From positions 1,860,001 through 1,924,000 of the forward strand of contig NC_003282.8 of the NCBI RefSeq assembly GCF_000002985.6: DNA of 64,000 nucleotides, read 5' to 3'. The notes below the pieces were generated by a model. The model made no database searches and had not been told where the DNA came from. It saw nothing but the letters and a program-made list of their open reading frames with translations. The DNA is from Caenorhabditis elegans (Eukaryota; Nematoda; Chromadorea; Rhabditida; Rhabditidae). A program made the position numbers and the translations under genes. The first letter of the stretch is position 1. Every line of letters begins with the position of its first letter. This document shows positions 1 through 12,800 of the stretch, piece after piece.

Positions 1-345
1 CGATTTGCCGGAAATTGACATTTTCAGCAACTTGCCGGTTTACCGATTTGCCGGAAATTTTCATTTACGGCAACTTGGCGGTTTGCCGATTTGCCGGAAA
101 TTTTCATTTTCGGCAAATTTTCTCGATTTGCCGGAAATTTTCATTTTCGGCAAATTTTCTCGATTTGCCGGAAATTTTCAATTCCGGCAACTTGCCGGTT
201 TACCGATTTGCCGGAAATTTTCATTTTCGGGAAATTTTCCCGATTTGCCGGAAATTTTCATTTAAGAAAACTTGCCGGTTTACCGATTTGCCGGAAATTT
301 TCATTTACGAAAACTTGCCGGTTTACCGATTTGCCGTAAAAAATA
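1..345. repeat. GCCG-type short-period repeat cluster
   Basis: About fourteen degenerate tandem units of roughly 25-30 bp built on GATTTGCCGGAAATTTTCA separated by CGGCAACTTGCCGG or CGGCAAATTTTC. The block lies in the egl-4 intron upstream of the first exon in the window. The same vocabulary recurs at 5.95-6.78, 28.57-29.52, 34.2, 41.86-42.15, 49.54 and 51.95-52.31 kb. Open frames across it are by-products of the repeat and not genes. Confidence 0.9.
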
Positions 346-835
346 GTTTGCCGCCCACCTATGGATGGAGTGGTGCTAAAATCGTCAAATATCGCAATAC
401 AACTTGTTGAAAAAATTTTGGAATTTTTTTGATATTTTTTTTTTCAAAAAGTGGCAATAACCCAATAATTGCCACTTTTTTGACTCGAGATTAAAAAAGT
501 TCCGACATTTTTTTAAAAGTTGCATTTGTCGCGATATTTGGCCCTGTTAGCACCATATGAATAGATTTAAAGCATTTTTTCACTATCTAAGTAACTGTTT
601 TTTTTTTTCGCAGAAGTGTTGAAGGAAAAATCGAACAACTGCCCATTTTTAGAAATTTTGGAGCAATTTTCAGCGAAAAAAGAGATTGATTATATTGATT
701 TTTTGAATATTTGTACAAAAAATTACTATTTGAGCTAAATATCGTAAAATTTGAATCAAGCATAAGATGGAATTTACAAAAAAAGAAGCCAAATTTCAAT
801 CGAAAAAAAAAAAACTGAAACCTCGTAATTTTCAG

Positions 836-3800
836 GTACAAGTCGGCACACGAACGTTCGAGGCTCACGAGCTTCAGAAGCTGATTCCACAGCTCGAAGA
901 GGCGATATCTCGGAAGGATGCACAACTCAGACAGCAACAGACAATTGTTGAAGGACATATTAAGAGGATTTCCGAGTTGGAGGGAGAGGTTACCACGCTT
1001 CAGGTGAGCAATTTAGAGCTCTGAAATAGGCTGGAAATTGAAAAATTTCTATAGGCCAAAACCTTGAAATACCAGAAAATGGAAAAATAATGTTGAAAAC
1101 ATCGGACCAATCAGCGCGCTTAACCACGCCCATTTTCTAACCAATCAGGAATTGATTGGTTCAAAGTGGGCGTGGTGGGAGATGCTGATTGGTCGGAAAT
1201 TGTCGTTTTCTGAATTTTCTGAGTGAATAGGCGATTTTTCTGAAATTTAAAAAATCAATAAAAACAAAATAATTTTTTAATTTTCGTGAATTTTTGAAAA
1301 AATCGAAAATTTTTTTCGTTTCGAAACAAAATGTTAGAATTTTTTTGAAAATAAAAAAAATAAAAAAATAAGAGAAATTATCAAAAATAAATGTTTAAAA
1401 TTTATTGCTTAAAAAAATTCAAGAACAATTGATTTTTTTTTTGAAAAATAATGTTTTTTTTCAAAAAATGGATCTGAATTGGCATTCTGAAAGTTATTAT
1501 CAAAATTATGAAAAATTCTGTAAAATAAATTTTAAAAAAATTGAAATTTTTTTCCAAAAATTTCCAATTTTCTGAATTTTTTTTAAATTTTGCCGAAAAA
1601 AAATTAGACAAAGGGATACTGTTGAAAATTTTAATTTAAAAAACTTTTCAAAAAAATGTTGATTTTCAGAAAATTAACAAAAAAAACTCTTTTTAAAAAA
1701 ATTTTCAGAAAAAAGGAACATTCTGTCAAATCTTATTACAGTTCAAAAAAAATCAAATTTTAACAGCATTTTTTTATTTGAAAAATCCTTCTGAACAGAA
1801 TTTTTTTGCACAAAAAAAACTCACAAACTATGAAAATTTACGTTTTTCATCACTGCAACTTTTTCCTCACGAGGGACGAGGAAAAGTGGTTTCTAGGCCA
1901 TGGCCGAGGGGCCGACAAGTTTCAGCGGCCATTTATCTTGCTTTGTTTTCCGCCTGTTTTCTTTCGTTTTTCATCGATTTTTTTCGTTTTTTCTTATTAA
2001 AACTGATAAATAAATATTTTTTGCAGATGCTAAAACAATTTCCAAGTGAAAAAATTATGTATTCAGTGGGCAAGCAGCAGTAAAAGTGGTCAATGTAAAA
2101 TGATGGATTACGAGAATACAAAACCTAAACTTTTTTTGAAACATGATACATGTGATGCTTAGATGCTGAAATTACCTGATTTTTATAACGAGACCGCTGA
2201 AAAAGTTTTGAGGTTTTCAAAATTCAACTTTTTGTGCGAAAATCTCGACTTTTTCACCAAAAAAGTTGAATTTTGAAAACCTCAAAACTTTTTCAGCAGT
2301 CTCGTTATGAAAATCAGGTAGTCTCAGCATTTAAGCAGCATATGTATCATGTTTAAGAAAAAGTTCAGGTTTTGTATTCCCGTAATCCATCATTTTACAT
2401 TGACCACTTTCACCGCTGCTTGCCCACTGAATACATAATTTTTTTACTTGGAAATTGTTTTAGCATCTGCAAAAAGTATTTATTTATCAGTTTTAATAAG
2501 AAAAAACGGGAAAAAGCTGTGAAAAACGAAAGAAAACAGGCGGAAAATAAAGCAAGATAAATGGCCGCTGAAACTTGTCGGCCCCTCGGCCATGGCCTAG
2601 AAACCACTTTTCCTCGTCCCTCGTGAGGAAAAAGTTGTGCAGTGTTCATTCCAAATTTGCAACAAAATTTCTGCGTTTTCAGAGAGAATGCGACAAATTG
2701 CGTTCCGTACTGGAACAAAAAGCTCAATCAGCTGCCAGCCCCGGCGGACAACCACCATCACCATCTCCACGTACCGATCAACTTGGCAATGATCTACAGC
2801 AAAAGGCCGTGCTACCGGCCGACGGAGTTCAACGAGCCAAAAAGATTGCCGTTTCAGCAGAGCCGACGAATTTTGAGAATAAGCCAGCCACACTTCAACA
2901 CTATAATAAGACTGTCGGGTAAGTGGGGATATTTCGAGAAAAAAACAACAAAAAAAATATATTTCAGAGAAATGACATTTACTTTTGGAAAAAAGGGTTT
3001 CAAAACCTTTTTTTTCCAAAAAAGTTTTCGAAAAAAAATCTAAAAACTGAATTTTTCTGAAAAATTTTTATTTTTTTCAAAAAAAAATCATTTCAATTTT
3101 CTACGTTCAAATTGCGAAAAAAAAACTCCAAAAAATTACAAATTCCCTATTTTTTCAGTTTTAACCAAAAAAAAAAGTAATTTCCTCAAATGTCTAGAAA
3201 AATAAAGAAATACTAAAATTAAAAAAAATAATCTAAAAAACGGACAAATTCCTTTTTTTTTATTTATAAATCAGTTTAAAAAATGTTCAACTAAATGTTG
3301 CGAAAAATATTTTTAAAAAATTACCGAAATTTTCAAAGAAATGTCATTTATTTCGGAAAAAAACAGTTTTTTTCAAGAATAAATATTTCAAAAAAATGAA
3401 AAAAAAATCGGAAAACTGGATTGTTCGAAAAAATTTCTAGTTTTTTTCAAAAAAAAAACCTTTTAATTTTCTATGCCCATTTTCCTTTAAAAAAAATCAA
3501 TTTTGGATTTTTTAAAGTATTTTTTCGGCAAATATCTAGATTTTCAGGAAAAAAACCAGTTAAAAATTTTTCAAAGTAAATTTTGCGAAAAATATCAAAA
3601 AAAAATTTTTATACAGGTTTTTACCAAAATTTTCAGAGAAATATAATTTATTTTGGAAAAAAAAACTGGTTTTTCTAGAATAAATTTTTTTTTAAATCGG
3701 AAAACTGAATTGTTCTAAAAAATTTCTAGTTTTTTCAAATAAAAAAACATTTCAATTTTCTATGCCCAATTTGCGAACAAAAAAATCAATTTTTAGAAAA

Positions 3801-6800
3801 TGAAATTTTTTTAAAGTTTTAACCAAAAAACGTATTTTATTCAAAGTTCAAGAAAAATACTGAAAGTTGAAAAAAAATCTAAACAACACTTTTTTTTGGC
3901 AAATTTCTAGATTTTCTTTTTTTTTTCAAAAAAAAGTAGTTTAAAAAATTTTACTAAAGTTTTCGAGAATTCAATTTAAATTTTCTGAAAAGTGCAAATT
4001 TTGAAAAACCGAAAAAAAATCAGAAAACATGATTTTTAAATGTTCATAAATTTTTTTCAAAGGAAAAATGTTAAAAATCATAAAATTTTCCATCAAAATC
4101 GTCGTCTATTTTCTTTCAGAGCCAAACAAATGATACGTGACGCCGTGCAGAAGAACGATTTCCTGAAGCAATTGGCAAAGGAGCAAATAATTGAGCTCGT
4201 CAACTGTATGTACGAGATGAGAGCACGCGCCGGACAATGGGTTATACAAGAAGGAGAACCTGGAGATCGACTTTTCGTCGTTGCCGGTCAGATTTTGGAT
4301 GTTTATGAGTGTGTGGAAAATGAGAAAATCGCAGAAAATTGAATCGGAAATTAATTTTTGCCGCCGTGGAAAATTGATTGAAAATTGTCTAAAATCAGCA
4401 AAAATTTCTAGTATCATTTTCTCGATTTCTCGGCATTTTTGAATGATTCCAAACAAAAAATGTTGCAAAAGATTTTGTGATACTTTCTGTTATTTTTTTT
4501 TTCAGAAACCTAGTAATTATTATTAATAATGTGTTAGGATTTCGATAATATTGAACGAAAAGTTGCATATTAAATACAAAAGTAGCTAGTTTAGCTTGTA
4601 AAGTTTTTAAAAAGAATATTTATTAAAACATTTTAAAAGTAATCATCGTTGTTTTTTTTTGTTGTTGATTAAAACACTTTTAGAAAAAGCCCCCGTTACT
4701 GAATTAACATACTAAAAACCTAATTAAAAAAAAATCACACTGATTTCCCCAATTTTTGCAGAAGGAGAAATCAGTTTTTTGGTGGAAAATTGATTTTTGG
4801 TAAAAAAGAAAAAGAAAAGTTCATGAAAAATGACAAATTTACTGAATTTGACGTCGAAATTGACATTTCGAGCTATAAAATGTAATTTTTTTTAAACGTT
4901 GAAAATGCATAGAAATTTGAAAAATGATGGGATTGCAGGCTTTTAAACTGGTTTTTTTTCGTATGAAAACTGCTCGAAACTCGAAAAATTACTAGTTTCC
5001 TATTTTAAAACCCCTAAAAATATCAAATTCATTGAAAAGTGACAATTAAAAGAGGCGAATCTAGGTTCTGAAATGAAAATGGCATTTTTGGCCTAAAAAC
5101 TACTCTAAATCGATTAAAATCAATGAAATCGTCGTGAAAATCTGTATTGTCATTTTTGCTGAAAATTTATGAAAAAAAATCAGTTTTAAGCGATAAAAAA
5201 ACGAAACATTTTCAATCAAAAATGTAAAAAAAAAATTCTGTGCAAAAAATGTTACTATATCCAGCCAAGTCCAGCTGAGATGTAAAATATATCGGAAATT
5301 TCATTTTCAACCTAATAAATTGCTCTGAAATTCAAAAAAAAAACCCACTAATTTCCCCAACAATTTTTGCAGAAGGAGAATTGCAAGTTTCACGTGAGGG
5401 AGCTCTTCTTGGAAAAATGCGCGCCGGGACCGTTATGGGAGAGTTGGCTATTCTCTACAACTGCACAAGGTATGGATTTATTTCACTTTTTGAGAGAAAA
5501 AAAATTATATGTTCAGCTGGTTTTGAGCGGCGGGGAAATTTGGGGCTTTTTTCAGATTTTCAGATAGGGATTTTCAGATTTTTGAAATTTAGCTAAAATA
5601 TAGCTAAAATATCAATTGTCACTTATCACACCTGCCTGAGATTATTTTTATATAATTTTCACGTTTTATTGAATATTTTGGTAGTTTTCCCTCCATTTTT
5701 TGTAGATTTTCATGTTTTTTTCAGTCGTTTGGTAGTATTTTGATTGAAAAAAACCTGTATATATATATATATATATTAAAAATTTAATTTTAGCAACTAC
5801 GACACAGTTAAATTTGAGTGTTTAGCTTAATTGAGCCGTTTTCTTGAAATTTGAACCGCCTTAAAAATTTATTACCTTTACCTTTTTTTAATTTATTGGG
5901 CAATTTCCAAGAGTGTCGTTAAGAAATTAATAGCAGGAGGTGATCGGCAAATGAATTTTCCGGCAAATCGGCAAATTGCCGGAACTGAACATTTCCGGCA
6001 AATCTGCAAACCGGCAATTTAGCCGAATTTACCAGACTGTGGTTTTGCACATTTTTTCTGGAAATTTCAGAAATTCAATTTTAATCGGCAAAATTGTACC
6101 CAACTTATAAATGTTCATACATCTATTTTGAAAAGTATGCAAATTCTATGAAAATATCTAAATAAAACGGGAAATAAATTTCGAAAAAGCACAGTTTTTA
6201 ATGTTTCCGTCTGTAAAAAAATCCGTCTTAAAATTTCCGGCAAATTGATATCCGGCAAACGGAAAATCGGCAATTTGTCGAAAATAAAAAATGTCCGGCA
6301 AATCGGTAAATTGCCGGAATTGAAGATTTCCGGCAAACCGGCAATTTGCCGATTTTCCGAATTCGTCGACAAAAAATTTGCCGAACTGCAATTATAAAGA
6401 ATCCCTCTAAAAATTCCCAGAAAATCGGCAATTTGTCGAAAATAAAAAATGTCCGGCAAATCGGTAAATTGCCGGAATTGAAGCTTTCCGGCAAACCGGC
6501 AATTTGCCGATTTTCCGAATTCGTCGACAAAAAATTTGCCGAACTGCAATTATAAAGAATCCCTCTAAAAATTCCCAGAAAATCGGCAATTTGTCGAAAA
6601 TAAAAAATGTCCGGCAAATCGGTAAATTGCCGGAATTGAAGCTTTCCGGCAAACCGGCAATTTGCCGATTTTCCGAATTCGTCGACAAAAAATTTGCCGA
6701 ACTGCAATTATAAAGAATCCCTCTAAAAATTCCCAGAAAATCGGCAATTTGCCGAAAATGAAAATTCGCGCCGAGCTCCAATTGCCATCCACTGATTCAA

Positions 6801-9800
6801 AATAATAATTTTTTTCGGAAATAGGCCTGGCGAAATTTGATTCCTTTCCGGTGATGCTATTTTTATCACTTTTCCAAAAAATCACTTGTTAAAATAATTT
6901 ATCAGAGAGAAAAAAAATAGGCGGAAGAGATATATGATAAAGAGAGGTGATCAGATGATATGATTTCGTTTTCTCACTCGTTTTCACTTTTCACCGAAAA
7001 AAATTTCACTGTTTTTTTTTCACTTTTTTCAGTGATTATTTAGTTACCTACCTACCTACGTCAGCCATTAACGATGCCCCATAAATTTCTCGGCGGCTTA
7101 CTGATAACACACTCTCTGCTGCCGCCCGTCAAAACAAGTTGTTCTCTGCTTTCAGAATTTCAGAGATCGTCTCGTTCTACTTAATTTTTAGTTAGTTGTT
7201 CATCTTCTTGTTCCGCGTTCAAATATCACGTTATCACTCGCCCGACAATATTAAATTTATTTATTTATTTTTCAATTAAATTGATATATAAATGTCAATT
7301 CTCATCAAATTGTTTGATTTTTCGTCGTCGTCTTCTTGTTTTTTTTGTCTTCTGAAAAAGTATATATAATCGCATTTTTGACCGGTTCCTCTCTTATTCT
7401 TCGCATCATCATCATCATCATCGAGAAGAACACCTCTATCAGAGAACCTGCTATAAGTTTTTGTTGCCATTGATGGCTTCATTTCTTTTTGATGTTTTTT
7501 TTTCGGATTTGCAGAACCGGATAATCTGAGATTTTCCGAGTTAAAGCTCGAAAAATGACGATTTTCAGTGGAAATTCGCATTTTGAGCCCTTATTCCGAG
7601 AATTTACGAGAAATCCTGATTTTCAGTTCATTTGCCTAATGGGTCGAATTTGAACATCGGGATAATCTGAGCTTTTCCCCGAGTTAAAGCTCGAAAAATG
7701 ACGATTTTATTCACTTTTTGGGACATTTGATAAATTTTTAAGGCCTATCGTGTTCGAATAAAGAAAATCTCAAACTTTCCTATATTCGAGAATTCGAAAT
7801 ACCCCGTGATCTGGGATTTTTCGGGGTATTTTCCGAAAAATGAGCATTCTGATCCATTCGTGATGATTCTCCGATGTCATTTATTAAATCGAATCCAGAA
7901 ACGGCTTGTTTTAAGATTTTCAGTCAGCTTTCAAAAAAAAAGAGCTTCCACCAAATCTTTCATACCGTTCTTCGACGAAAAGACGACGAGTACCTCGAAA
8001 AAGTGTCGATTTTACAAGTTTTTGCCACAAATTAAACCATCAAATTCGTCAGTTTTGACCAGTATCACAGCTACATGTCCACTTTCTTCTTCTTATTCCT
8101 CTCAAGGACAAACTATCATGTGAATGATACGGTGGTTGAGAATGAGATGGAAAAGGAATTGATACACAAAATCATGGTTCTCCTTTTTTGGTGATGATGA
8201 TGTGTTGGTCGTGTTTTTGTATGTGTTTTGAACAACTTTTTTCGAGGGTTTCGGCCTATTTGAGGCCCTTGGCTTCCGAGCCCGAAATGATGTAGCCTAC
8301 CGTAATTCGAATTGACAAAAAGTTACTCAAATTCCTCACAAAGAGCATTTAAGTATTCTGATCTCTGGTAGCTGTTGGATCACACGTGGTTTTTAAATCA
8401 GTGACGTCATCAGCAAAATGTTCGTGACGTCATAATTTGTTATGCCATGCTCTGCAGAGGTTTCCAAAGATTTTCACTGAACTTTTCAGAAAAATCACTG
8501 GAAATACTGTTTTTTCAAAAATCGGCTATACGCTGGAGAAGATTGAGATTTCAGTTGAACTTAGCTCTTTTTTTCGAAAATCGACTTTGTCATAAAAATT
8601 TTGTGAACTTTTCGGTAGGTCCCGTTGGGAAGGTCCATGTAGAGTCAAAAAGTCCCATTTCGCCTTGATCTTCAAAAAATGCGGGAGGCGAGACGCAGCC
8701 GTCTCATCTGATTTCGCATGGTTAAGAGCGTGCTGACGTCACAATTTTTCTGGAAAAAAATTCCCGCATTTTTTGTAGATCAAAGCGCACCACTGACACC
8801 ACGTGAAGGTCGGTACTTTTTTAAAAGTAATATAGACGCGTTTTTTTAAAAAAATTCTGTGAAATACGTTTCGCATCATTTTTCGAAGACCACCCAGAAT
8901 CTTATGGAACGTCAAAGTTTAAAATTTGTTGGAAAAATACCGGTTCCCCCCGCCGTGCGGTGCAGCTTACCCGAATTGTACACACACACACACAAACTGT
9001 TTGAGGAAATGTGTTTGCATGATTACTTTTGTTATATTTAGCCAGCATTTCGGTATCAGCAGCTGCAGCAGTAGTTATTTATAAAATGGTAGATTTGCTT
9101 CTTCTTCTTTTCTTCTGCCAAACGAATTCTCGTATGGTGTTATCTGGGTTCATGATCTACAAAATGCCCGCGTATTCTATTCGTTTTTTTTATCTTCTTC
9201 TTCATTTCGAGTAATTTCAATGCCATTCAAGATTTCTCTCATCCTATGTCTCCATTTCTCTTTGTGTCGAGAAAAAGAATCTTGAAAAAAACTACCGATT
9301 TCCGAAAAAAGTTCACCTTTGTTTGGCTGCCGCCGTTTTCTATTTTTCTGTCATTGGTATTTCGTTTTGAAGGCGAAGTTCAGTTATTGAAGTTTTTCTC
9401 GACTTAGTTGGGGGGCTTTACCCCCGATCAGAAGATCTTCTGAGATATATTTAAAAAAGATTTAAAAAAGAGGATTTAAAAAAGATTTTTGAGAAGTATA
9501 TTTCTCGTTAGTTTGATTCCTCCCCGCCTCCTTAAAGTAGCTGGAAAGGTAGATGAATTACGACATAGCCCATTTGACCCAGAAGTCTTTATTCTTTTCT
9601 TCCCATGCCGCCGACGCTTTTTTAATCATCATCACATTTTACCTATCTTCTTGTCGATTTTTCGCATTTGGTCTCGAAGAAACTGGTGTTGAACCCCTTT
9701 ACCTGATTCTACGCTAGTAGTTGTGATGGTCTGTAATCGCCGTGATTCTTTGAAAATTCGGGAGGATCCTCCAATCTCGTTTTGAGTTTTCTAGTTGTCT

Positions 9801-12800
9801 CTAGAAAGCTGTCACGATTTTAATGAATCTTGTAAATTCTCGTTGAGCCTCTCTCTCGAGCCTTCTATAATGTTGTATTGAGGCTTCTAAGATCTGAAGT
9901 CTACTAAAAGCTCCATGTTTTATTTGGCCCCTTTTGAGCATCACACGAGGTTCTAGGAGCTTTTATGATATCTGAAGATTATATACTTCTTTGATAATCC
10001 CCGGCTGATGAGCTGATGAAGATGATCTGGATCCTTTAAAGTCTATTAAGGATCTTCTCACTCTAGGATCTTTTAGGATTATCTATATAGATCTTCTAAG
10101 AGGTTTCTGAACTTTTGGAGCACCCAAGACTTTCTGAGCTCCTTTCTAATATTGCCTACAACTCCCCATCCCCTTCTCTAGAGAGATTATAGACAGAACT
10201 CTCAATATGTTTAACAGAACCCGGATCGTCTAGAAACCTCCAATAATCTTTGTAGATTCTCAAAAGTTCTCTGAACAGTTTTAGTAATCTACGACTCCCC
10301 CAAGGATCTCCTCTAAAACCTCAGACGTTCCGTATCTCATGTTAGGATACACTCGAATCCTATGAAGATCCTTCCGAATTCCCTAGGGCCCTCTAGGATC
10401 TGTCTATTAGCCTACGTATGTTCTGTTAGTGCCCTCCGAAGTTCTCTTCTCGGATCTCCGAGGCTCCCTGTGATCTTCTTAGGATCGCCTAGAACCTTTT
10501 GAGGACTCCCTAGAATATTTAAATTTATTATGTTTTAATCAGTTTCATATCATCCTTCTCTCCAAGGCCTTCTTAGGAACGTCTGAGATCTTTTAAAATC
10601 GTTTAGGAAGCTCTATTGATAGGTTCTCGTCGACGTTTAAGGTTCTCATCGTTGAACTTTGTCCCATTGTTCCTCACCCTGTTGTTTGTTTATGTTCTTC
10701 TCTTTTCTCATTTTCCTAGTTAGTCTTTAGTTGGAATTTAATTAAAGTTTCACTCCCCCCCCCCCCCACGCCCACGCCATTTTCCATTTCCACACCTTTC
10801 TCGTGGCTTGCTTCGTCCAGAAGAATTTCAGAAATTTTTCTGCAATTTTTCAAGCAAAAATTCCTCAAAACCCGTCGTCTCACTGTGTTGATGGGGGTAA
10901 TTCGGTTGTTTTTCTTCTCTTTTTTTTTGTTTTAAATTCTCTTTTTTACTACGGCTTCTCCTTCTCCTTCTTCATATCAGTTTTACATAATACAGTACCA
11001 CCCGGCTTGAATGCTGACGTGCTCGACGACGACATGTCAAATCTCGCCTGCCTACCCGAAATTCATCGAAAAGCTGCGGCGAATGATTTGGGGTCGTGAG
11101 CCGTCGACTTCGTATGAATTTGATGAGCTCGCGCAACAAGTCGCGCTGAAATCGCATCGACGAAACGTTGACGATGGTTATTATGTGGAGGAGATACATT
11201 TTGAGCCGCCGCAAGTGGTTCGGAAGAAGCAGCCGACAAGAAACCTGTTTTACAAGAGATCCCATAAAAAGTTGGTTGTGGACGGAGTTTTTTTTTGAGC
11301 TTCTGACACTGTAAAAGCTTACCAAATCTGGCAAAAAGCTTGTTGAATGGCAACTATAAACTGAGATAACTGCGATTTTGTTGAAAATCTGAAAATTTTA
11401 AAAGATTTCCCGTTAAAATCCTCTCAAATTTCAATTAAATCTGTAGGAAACGTGTCAAAGGCTTGAATATGCTCAGTTGTTTTAGTAAAAAACTAGAAAG
11501 CCTGTGGTTTTTCTGTAAATTTACAGATTTTTGGCAACTTTTCTGACAAAAATTTAATAATTTTCAAGTTTTTCGCTCTTAAACATTGCAGAAAAGGTGT
11601 CAGAAGCTTGAAAAGTCTTAATTTTCTAAGAAAAAAACCATATTTTTCAATTTTTTTTTTTGAAATCTACATTTTCAGATTTAAAAACCCCCTCAAAACC
11701 AGCTGAAAAAACCAGCTCCCCAAAAAACTTTGGATTTTCAAAAATTTAAATCAATTTTTGCAGAACCGCATCAGTTCAAGCATTAACCGACGTACAATTA
11801 TGGGTGCTGGATCGATCCGTATTCCAAATGATTACACAGAGATTGGGAATGGAACGTCACTCGCAGTTGATGAATTTCTTGACAAAGGTACGAGAAAATG
11901 CTATAAAAAATGTGGTGAAAATTGCGCCGCAATCCACACCTAAAAACGGCCTGAAAATGAGACTGAATTGGTCCTTAAAAAAGAAAAAAAAAGTTTTTAT
12001 TTTAATCAACTCAAATAATAACTACTCTAAATCGTCCTAGAATAACTTGAAATAAGTCCAAGTCGGGCTAAATTGGCCCGATTTAGACTAAAACTGGCCC
12101 GACGATTAGGACTTTAAAAAATATTTCAAAAAATGCGTCTAAATAGGCCCAAAGTATCATCATTTGTGTTAATCTTTGCGCCGGCGACCCGTCATTTGAT
12201 GATTAGCGTCAATCAATTTTCTGTTGATTTTTCGATGATTTCGGTGATTGAAAATGTGAAATTCACGTGAATTGATCCCCCCAAATGACAAATGAACTTT
12301 TAATCTTTTTTCCCTGTGAACGCCGATTTTAACGAAGAAAAATCACGTAATCGTTCGAAATTCGAGAGAAAAAACGCGATGAAGGCATATTCTTGACCAA
12401 TTTTGCCAAAATTTGAACTATTTTGGGTCCCACCACGAATAGCTACAGTACCCCCGGAGAGATTTTCGTGGCGGGACCCAAAAACAAACTTTTAAAAATT
12501 GAGGAAACCTAGTCATGATTATACTTAAACGAAAGCTCTCTTGTTGAGCTGAATTTGAATTTAATACAATACACTTTGTTATATAGAAACGTATAATTTT
12601 TTGGGTCTCGACGCGAATTAGGAATTTTCAAAAAAATTTGAATTCGTCATAAAAAAGTCTCATTATCAATAGATTACACTCCTCTTTGACAAACGATTTG
12701 ACAAAATTTTGGGGTCCTACCACGAAAATCCTACAGTACTTACTCCAAAGCGATTTTCGTGGCGGGACCCAACAAACTTTCAAATTTGAAGAAACCTAGA

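Noticed and set aside
1..410. Overlapping open frames (Phe/Arg/Cys-rich) across the left edge
   Set aside because: All frames arise from the short GCCG repeat period; the same peptide words appear at 6.2, 28.9, 34.3 and 51.9 kb on both strands.
1778..2727. Matching 60-105 codon frames on both strands
   Set aside because: They are the two arms of one inverted repeat read in opposite directions, with no domain and no independent support.
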